Shown here in pieces: positions 56,243 to 64,000 of a DNA stretch of 64,000 nucleotides. Source of the stretch: an uncultured Clostridia bacterium. Lineage in GTDB: Bacteria > Bacillota > Clostridia > UBA1381. Location: positions 69,193 to 133,192 of the forward strand of contig CANRKO010000003.1 in NCBI GenBank assembly GCA_947631235.1, read 5' to 3'. The position numbers and the translations under genes were made by a program. Positions within the stretch are counted from its first letter, which is position 1, and every line of letters begins with the position of its first letter. The notes below the pieces were generated by a model. The model searched no databases, was not told the origin of the DNA, and saw only the letters and a list, made by a program, of their open reading frames with translations.

Positions 56243-56243
56243 A

Positions 56244-57992
56244 TCAACCAACCTCCTTTTCTCTGTCCATCTGCGAATAGTAAATCTCGCGATACTCCTC
56301 ACAGTCGCGCATAAGCTCGTCGTGTCTGCCGATACCCGAAATTTTACCGTCGTCGAGGACGATTATTTTATCCGCGTCTATTACCGAGGAAATCCTCTGC
56401 GCGATTAAAATCTTTGTTGAGTCTTTGAGCGACGTGTAGAACGCGGCGCGGATTTTCGCCTCCGTGGCGGTATCCACCGCGCTCGTGCTGTCGTCGAGTA
56501 TGAGTATTTTCGGTTTCTTTAAAAGCGCGCGGGCGATACACAGACGCTGTTTCTGTCCGCCCGACACGTTTACGCCGCCCTGACCGAGTTCCATGCCGTA
56601 GCCCTCGGTGAAGTTCGAGATAAAGCTGTCCGCCTGCGCCGTTTCCGCCGCTGCGCGCATTTCCTCGTCTGTGGCGTTCTTGTCGCCCCATCTTAAATTC
56701 TCCGCGATAGAGCCGGAGAACAGCACATTTTTCTGCAGTACCATGCCCACGCCGTCACGCAGGTGGCGGAGACTGTAATCCTTTACGTTTACGCCGTCAA
56801 CGAGAACCTCGCCCGCAGTAACGTCGTAAAGGCGGGGGATAAGCTGCACGAGCGACGATTTGCCCGAACCCGTCATACCGATTATGCCCACGACCTCGCC
56901 GGGTTCGGCTGTAAACGATATGTTGTCGAGTATGTTTTCTTTTCGGTCGGCATAATACTTAAAGCTGACGTTACGGAACTCAATCTTGCCGCGCTTTACC
57001 GTCAAATCCTTGTTTGCCGCGCTGTCGTCGGTCAAATCGACTTCGGTCGCGAACACCTCTTTAATTCTCGACGAGGACGCGAGCGCACGGGAAAGCTGCA
57101 AAAACAGCATCGAAACCATCATCAGCGACATGAGTATCTGCGTTATGTACGTCGTGAACGCGACAAGCTCCGCCGCGTTCATCGTGCCGTTTACGACGAA
57201 ATGACCGCCCGTCCATACCATGACGAGCGTCGTTATATTCATCGCGAGCGTGACGACCGGCATCGTCGTTATGACGATACGCATTGCGCGCAGCGTCGTG
57301 TCCATGAGGTCGTTGTTCGCGTCGGTAAATTTCTTCGTTTCAAAATCCTGTCTCACGAACGACTTTATAACGCGCACGTTCGTGATGTTTTCCTGTATGC
57401 CGGAATTAAGCTTGTCGAGTTTTTTCTGCATTGACTGGAAACGCGGAAACGCCGTTCTCAAAAGCAGGAATATTGTGACGGCAAGCAGCGGTATGATAAC
57501 GACGAGTATCGTCGCGAGCCGCGCGTTTATGGAGCAAGCCATAATTATGCCGCCTATGAGCATACCCGGGGAGCGCATAGCCATGATAAGCAACATTCTC
57601 ACCATGTTCTGCATCTGCGTAATATCGTTCGTAAGACGCGTTACGAGTGAGCCGGTCGAAAAACCGTCTATATTCTTAAAGGAGAACGTCTGAACCTTTT
57701 CAAAAAGTCCTTTTCTCAAATCGGAACTGAAACACACTGACGCCTTGATTGAAAAATAGTGACCGCCTATGCCGCCCATGATCTGTATCGCGATAAAGCC
57801 GAGCATCATAAGACCGCGCGTGATAATGAAATTTATTCCGTAACCCGCGGACATTTCGCCGACGCCGTTCGCGACCATTATACTCATCATTTTCGGCAGC
57901 ACGATTTCGCCCGCGACCTCCGTGAGCATGAGCACGGGGCCGAGCAGGAAAAACAGCGTGTAAGGCTTTATGTACTTCCAATAATACTTCAA
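56244..57992 (-). CDS. ABC exporter subunit, fused TM-NBD (heterodimer partner)
   Basis: VVGIIGMTGSGKSSLVQLIPRLYDVTAGEVLVDGVNVKDYS; VSGGQKQRLCIARALLKKPKILILDDSTSAVDTATEAKI. Confidence 0.94.
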   Translation of the reverse strand: MKYYWKYIKPYTLFFLLGPVLMLTEVAGEIVLPKMMSIMVANGVGEMSAGYGINFIITRGLMMLGFIAIQIMGGIGGHYFSIKASVCFSSDLRKGLFEKVQTFSFKNIDGFSTGSLVTRLTNDITQMQNMVRMLLIMAMRSPGMLIGGIIMACSINARLATILVVIIPLLAVTIFLLLRTAFPRFQSMQKKLDKLNSGIQENITNVRVIKSFVRQDFETKKFTDANNDLMDTTLRAMRIVITTMPVVTLAMNITTLVMVWTGGHFVVNGTMNAAELVAFTTYITQILMSLMMVSMLFLQLSRALASSSRIKEVFATEVDLTDDSAANKDLTVKRGKIEFRNVSFKYYADRKENILDNISFTAEPGEVVGIIGMTGSGKSSLVQLIPRLYDVTAGEVLVDGVNVKDYSLRHLRDGVGMVLQKNVLFSGSIAENLRWGDKNATDEEMRAAAETAQADSFISNFTEGYGMELGQGGVNVSGGQKQRLCIARALLKKPKILILDDSTSAVDTATEAKIRAAFYTSLKDSTKILIAQRISSVIDADKIIVLDDGKISGIGRHDELMRDCEEYREIYYSQMDREKEVG

Positions 57993-58032
57993 ACCGATTA
58001 CTTCCTTCCGTATTACTTCATATTACTTTTAA

Positions 58033-59673
<1,641 letters not shown>

Positions 59674-59685
59674 TCACCTGATAAA

Positions 59686-60864
59686 TTACTTACGCGTATG
59701 TCTTTGTACAAATTTTTCTATGCGCCTGAGCGCCTCCTGTATGTTTTCTATCGAGTAAGCGTACGAGCAGCGTATAAATCCCTCGCCGCTTTCGCCGAAC
59801 GCGCTGCCCGGCACAACCGCGACCTTTTCTTCTTCCAACAGCTTTTGACAGAACTCGTCGCTCGTCATGCCCGTGGATTTAATGCACGGGAACACGTAGA
59901 ACGCGCCCAAAGGCTCAAAGCAGCTCAGCCCCATCGCTCTGAAACCGTCCACGATATAACGCCGTCGGTAATTGTATTCCTGGCGCATTTCCTCAACGTC
60001 GTCATCGCAGTTTTTGAGCGCCTCGATTGCCGCGCACTGCGCCGTTGTGGGCGCGGACATTATGCCGTACTGGTGGATTTTCGTCATAAGCTTTATTATC
60101 CGTTCGGGCCCCAAAGCGTAGCCGAGTCTCCAGCCCGTCATGGCGTACGTCTTTGAAAATCCGTTCACGACGACCGTTCGTTCCTTCATGCCGTCTATCG
60201 CCGAAAACGGCGTGTGTTTCTCGTCGCCGTAGCGCAGTTCGCCGTAAATCTCATCGGACAGTACGAGTATATCCGTACCCCGCAGCACATCGGCGACAGC
60301 CTGCAAATCGGATTTCGACATAACGCCGCCGGTCGGGTTGTTGGGGTAGGGGAGTATCAACAGTTTTGTTTTGTCGGTTATTTTAGCTTTAAGCTGTGAC
60401 GGGAGAAGTCTGAAATCGTCCTCCTCCTTCGTCTCGATAGGCACGGGTACGCCGCCCGCCATAACGGTACACGGCTTGTAGCACACAAAGCACGGCTCGG
60501 GTATGAGCACCTCGTCGCCGGGGTTTACGAGCGTCCTTATCATAAGGTCGATCGCCTCGCTGCCGCCGACCGTCACTATGACTTCCTTTTTCGGGTCGTA
60601 AGTTACGCCGTACTTACGCTCGTTGTATTCGCATATCGCCTCGCGCAGTTCCATAAGTCCGGCGTTCGCGGTGTAGTGCGTCTGACCCTTTTCGAGCGAG
60701 TAAATACCCGCCTCGCGCACCGACCACGGCGTTGTGAAGTCCGGCTCGCCCACGCCGAGCGAGATCGCGTCCTTCATCTCAGCCACTATGTCAAAAAATT
60801 TTCGTATCCCCGACGGCGGCAGATTTGCCACGACGGGAGAAATAAGCTTTTCGTAATCTATCAT
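59686..60864 (-). CDS. Class I/II PLP-dependent aminotransferase
   Basis: AISLGVGEPDFTTPWSVREAGIYSLEKGQTHYTANAGLMELREAI; VVNGFSKTYAMTGWRLGYA. Confidence 0.95.
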   Translation of the reverse strand: MIDYEKLISPVVANLPPSGIRKFFDIVAEMKDAISLGVGEPDFTTPWSVREAGIYSLEKGQTHYTANAGLMELREAICEYNERKYGVTYDPKKEVIVTVGGSEAIDLMIRTLVNPGDEVLIPEPCFVCYKPCTVMAGGVPVPIETKEEDDFRLLPSQLKAKITDKTKLLILPYPNNPTGGVMSKSDLQAVADVLRGTDILVLSDEIYGELRYGDEKHTPFSAIDGMKERTVVVNGFSKTYAMTGWRLGYALGPERIIKLMTKIHQYGIMSAPTTAQCAAIEALKNCDDDVEEMRQEYNYRRRYIVDGFRAMGLSCFEPLGAFYVFPCIKSTGMTSDEFCQKLLEEEKVAVVPGSAFGESGEGFIRCSYAYSIENIQEALRRIEKFVQRHTRK

Positions 60865-61343
60865 AAAGTAATCACCTGTCTCGTATCTTTTTCGTCGTCC
60901 TCGAATATAATGCCCTCGTCCTTATACTTTTTGAGTACGAAGTGCGTCGCCGTCGAGATAACGGAGTCCATCGGCGCAAGTTTCTGCGCGACGAACAGCG
61001 CGACCTCCTTCATGCTCTTGCCCTCTATCGTAACGGCGAGGTCGTAAGCCCCCGACATGAGGTAGAGCGACTTGACCTGCGGGTACTTGTAAATCCTCTC
61101 CGCGACCTTGTCAAAGCCCTCGCCCCTCTGCGGCGTTATGCGCAGTTCTATAAGAGCCGTCACAACCTCGCGGTCGGTTTTGTCCCAGTTGACTATCGTC
61201 TTGTAGCCGACGATAACGTTATCCTTTTCGAGCTTTTCTATCGCGTCCGCGACCTCCTGCTTGTCCGTGCCGAGCATTTGAGCGATCTTGGCTCGTGATA
61301 TGTTGCTTTTTTCCTTATCGAGAATTTTGAGTATTTCGTCCAT
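60861..61343 (-). CDS. Lrp/AsnC family regulator (ORF extends to 61394)
   Basis: MDEILKILDKEKSNISRAKIAQMLGTDKQEVADAIEKLEKDNVIVGYKTIVNWDK; 4-bp overlap with the aminotransferase. Confidence 0.92.
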   Translation of the reverse strand: MDEILKILDKEKSNISRAKIAQMLGTDKQEVADAIEKLEKDNVIVGYKTIVNWDKTDREVVTALIELRITPQRGEGFDKVAERIYKYPQVKSLYLMSGAYDLAVTIEGKSMKEVALFVAQKLAPMDSVISTATHFVLKKYKDEGIIFEDDEKDTRQVITL

Positions 61344-61556
61344 AAAAATCAGCACCTTTCCGCGCTTTTTAGAAAGCCGCGCATAAATAGTCATTCTATC
61401 TTATCATTATATAATATTTTCAATTAAAAATCTATACTTTTTGAAAAATAATCGGATTTTTTCCTAAATATTTTGTAATTTCACCAAAAACACCTGCCTC
61501 ACAAAACGATGTCGGGCGCATATAATACAATAAAAATGTGTATCGGGGGTAATTTT

Positions 61557-63407
61557 ATGTGCGGAATATGCGGATTTATAAACTACAGAACCAATCTTGT
61601 GAAAAACGAGGCGGAAAATAAAGCCGTGGCGTACGCCATGGCGAAAAAAATACGCCATCGCGGGCCCGACTCATGGGGCGAATGGGTGGGCGAGCACGCC
61701 GCCTTCTCGCACAGCCGTCTCGCGGTAATCGACGTTGAGAGGGGCTTGCAGCCGATGAAACGCACCGTCGCGGGACACGAGTTTGTGATAACGTATAACG
61801 GCGAGCTTTACAACACCAAGGAAATTCGCGACGACCTTCTGTCTTACGGCTATGAATTTGAGACGACATCCGACACCGAGGTTCTTCTTACGGCTTACAT
61901 ACATTACGGCGAACGCGTCGCCGAGCGTCTTAACGGAATATACGCGTTCGCGATATGGGACAGTATGCGCCAGAGAGTGTACGCCTGCCGCGACCGTTTC
62001 GGAGTAAAACCGTTTTTTTACACGCAAAAGGGCGATACGACCGTTTTCGCGTCGGAGATAAAGGCGCTTTTCGAGTACCCCGGCATAAGGAGAGAACTTG
62101 ACAAAACGGGACTTTGCGAACTTTTGGCGTTAAGTCCGGCGCGCACGCAGGGTAACGGCGTGTTTAAGAACATCATGGAACTCAGACCCGCGCGGTACAT
62201 GATAATAGACCGGCGCGGCATACGTATAAAGCGTTACTGGGAGTTTAAAAGCCATGAGCATACCGACAGCTATGAGGAAACTATCGCACGCACGCGCTCT
62301 CTTGTGTACGACGCGGTAAGGCGGCAGCTTGTTTCGGATGTGCCTATTGCGACGTTCCTTTCGGGCGGACTCGATTCGAGCGTGATAACGGCGATAGGCG
62401 CGATTGAGATGCAGCGAAACGGCGGACGGCTCTCGACTTATTCGTTCGACTACGAGGGCAACTCGAAGTATTTTAAAGCGTCGCATTTCCAGCCCGACAG
62501 CGACACAAAATGGGTGCCGCGCATGGTTGAGGAATTTTATACCGACCACACTTACCTCGTCTGCCCGAACAGTGCGCTCACGGAGCTTTTGGAGGAGGCT
62601 CTCACGGCTAAGGATTTGCCGGGCATGGCTGACGTTGACGCGTCTCTTCTCTACTTCTGCCGCGAGGTCAAGAAAAATCACACCGTCGTGCTGTCGGGCG
62701 AGTGCAGCGACGAGATTTTCGGCGGCTACCCGTGGTTTAGAGAGAAAAAGGCGTTTGAAACGGCTGCGTTTCCGTGGTGCTACGACCTGTCTCTAAGGAA
62801 CAATATCCTCAAAGACGATGTGCGTGACGCGCTTGACCTCGAAGGTTATTCGAGTATGCGCTACGAGGAAAGCATAGCCGAAACGCCGACGTTCGACGGC
62901 GACAGCGCGGAGGAAAAACGCCGCCGTGAAATATCGTACCTCAACATCAACTGGTTTATGACAAACCTGCTCGACCGCAAGGACAGAATGAGCATGGCAA
63001 GCGGTTTGGAGGTGCGCGTACCGTTCTGCGACCACCGCCTTGCCGAGTACGTCTGGAACATCCCTTGGGAGATGAAGAACAAGGACAACGTGTCAAAAAA
63101 CGTGCTGCGCGAAGCGGCAAAGGGCATACTGCCCGAGGACGTCAGACTGCGCAGAAAAAGTCCGTACCCGAAAACGCACAACCCGCATTACGAGACGGCT
63201 GTTAAAGAGCTTTTGGACGGCATAATCTCCGACCCGAACGCGCCCGTGCTTACGCTCTGTGACAAGGAAAAACTCGACGCCGTGTTAAACGGCTCGTCCG
63301 ACTACGGCAAACCGTTTTTCGGTCAGCTTATGGCAGGCCCGCAGTTTATCGGCTATATTGTACAGCTTAACTATCTTTTAAAGGACTGCGCCGTAACGCT
63401 CTCTTAA
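61557..63407 (+). CDS. asnB: Asparagine synthase (glutamine-hydrolysing)
   Basis: MCGICGFINYRTN (Ntn Cys2); RHRGPDSWGEWV; FLSGGLDSSVITAIG (PP-loop). Confidence 0.96.
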   Translation: MCGICGFINYRTNLVKNEAENKAVAYAMAKKIRHRGPDSWGEWVGEHAAFSHSRLAVIDVERGLQPMKRTVAGHEFVITYNGELYNTKEIRDDLLSYGYEFETTSDTEVLLTAYIHYGERVAERLNGIYAFAIWDSMRQRVYACRDRFGVKPFFYTQKGDTTVFASEIKALFEYPGIRRELDKTGLCELLALSPARTQGNGVFKNIMELRPARYMIIDRRGIRIKRYWEFKSHEHTDSYEETIARTRSLVYDAVRRQLVSDVPIATFLSGGLDSSVITAIGAIEMQRNGGRLSTYSFDYEGNSKYFKASHFQPDSDTKWVPRMVEEFYTDHTYLVCPNSALTELLEEALTAKDLPGMADVDASLLYFCREVKKNHTVVLSGECSDEIFGGYPWFREKKAFETAAFPWCYDLSLRNNILKDDVRDALDLEGYSSMRYEESIAETPTFDGDSAEEKRRREISYLNINWFMTNLLDRKDRMSMASGLEVRVPFCDHRLAEYVWNIPWEMKNKDNVSKNVLREAAKGILPEDVRLRRKSPYPKTHNPHYETAVKELLDGIISDPNAPVLTLCDKEKLDAVLNGSSDYGKPFFGQLMAGPQFIGYIVQLNYLLKDCAVTLS

Positions 63408-63430
63408 CGGACGGCATACGACAATATTTG

Positions 63431-63459
63431 TTGACATTTTCCCGATAATAGTGTACAAT
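63431..63459 (+). promoter_or_regulatory. Promoter of the MBOAT gene
   Basis: TTGACA (63431-63436), 17 nt, TACAAT (63454-63459). Confidence 0.75.
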
Positions 63460-63548
63460 TTATCATGGCTCTTTACGCGCCGCTGATTTTATATATCGGC
63501 GGCGCACTGCTGCCGAAATTGCACTGCGCGACGGAAGGGGAGATAATC

Positions 63549-64000
63549 TTGGTATTTTCGAGCCTTATTTTTGTGTGCGTATTCCTGCCCGCCGTGCTTT
63601 TGCTGTACAATTTGTCAAAGAACATTACATACAAAAACGTTGTCCTTGCCGTAACGTCGCTCATTTTCTACGCGTGGGGCGAGCCGGTGTGGGTGCTGCT
63701 CCTTATTTTCAGCACTGTAGCGGACTACATAAACGGCAGAATAATAGATAAATACTACGCCCGACCGCAGGCGACCGCAGCTCTTGCCGCATCGCTCGTG
63801 TTAAATCTCGGTATTCTTTTTGTGTTCAAATATTCGGGCTTTCTTATAGGCAGCATCAACGCGGCAGTTCATCTTTCGATCCCGAACCCAAGCCCCGCGC
63901 TGCCGATAGGCATATCGTTCTACACCTTCCAGACGCTGTCGTACACGATTGATATGTACCGCGGCAAAACGAAGGTGCAGAAGTCATACCTCAACTACCT
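63549..64000 (+). CDS. MBOAT family O-acyltransferase (AlgI/DltB-like), truncated by window end
   Basis: MVFSSLIFVCVFLPAVLLLYNLSKNITYKNVVLAVTSLIFYAWGEPVWVLLLIFSTVADYINGRII...PIGISFYTFQTLSYTIDMYRGK; GGGGAG RBS and TTG start. Confidence 0.92.
   Translation, partial: MVFSSLIFVCVFLPAVLLLYNLSKNITYKNVVLAVTSLIFYAWGEPVWVLLLIFSTVADYINGRIIDKYYARPQATAALAASLVLNLGILFVFKYSGFLIGSINAAVHLSIPNPSPALPIGISFYTFQTLSYTIDMYRGKTKVQKSYLNY

Overview
The window looks like chromosomal DNA from a Clostridia-type Firmicute. I infer this from the rod-shape/Min cluster, the SLH-anchored surface proteins, the ECF module and the LplB/LplC/LipO transporters. Several genes point to a pectin (rhamnogalacturonan) lifestyle: a GH105-type unsaturated rhamnogalacturonyl hydrolase next to an LplB-LplC-LipO ABC importer, an SGNH rhamnogalacturonan acetylesterase fused to SLH repeats, and a GH112 phosphorylase. 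The rest is mostly housekeeping: ilvB (truncated at the left edge), zapA-U32 peptidase-maf-mreBCD-PBP2-minCD-mgsA, ilvD, cvpA, truA, ecfT-ecfA2-ecfA1, rarA, a heterodimeric ABC exporter, pyrG, an aminotransferase plus Lrp pair, asnB, and a MBOAT gene truncated at the right edge. No rRNA, tRNA, CRISPR array, prophage or intact IS was seen. The strongest unexplained signal is an exact 12-mer, GGGGACACTAAA, present six times within about 770 bp of the U32 peptidase gene, in two different reading phases and with sharp boundaries. Other points of interest: a two-gene orphan eutS-eutP-like microcompartment unit, a GAP1-like protein coupled to a membrane/coiled-coil protein, composite hairpin repeats at 36.3 kb and 42.8 kb that share one architecture, a multi-hairpin leader in front of ilvB, WalR-type TGTWAH-N5-TGTWAH boxes upstream of cell-wall/secreted genes, and a Min/rod cluster without minE and rodA. 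All calls come from reading the sequence and the ORF track; no searches were run.
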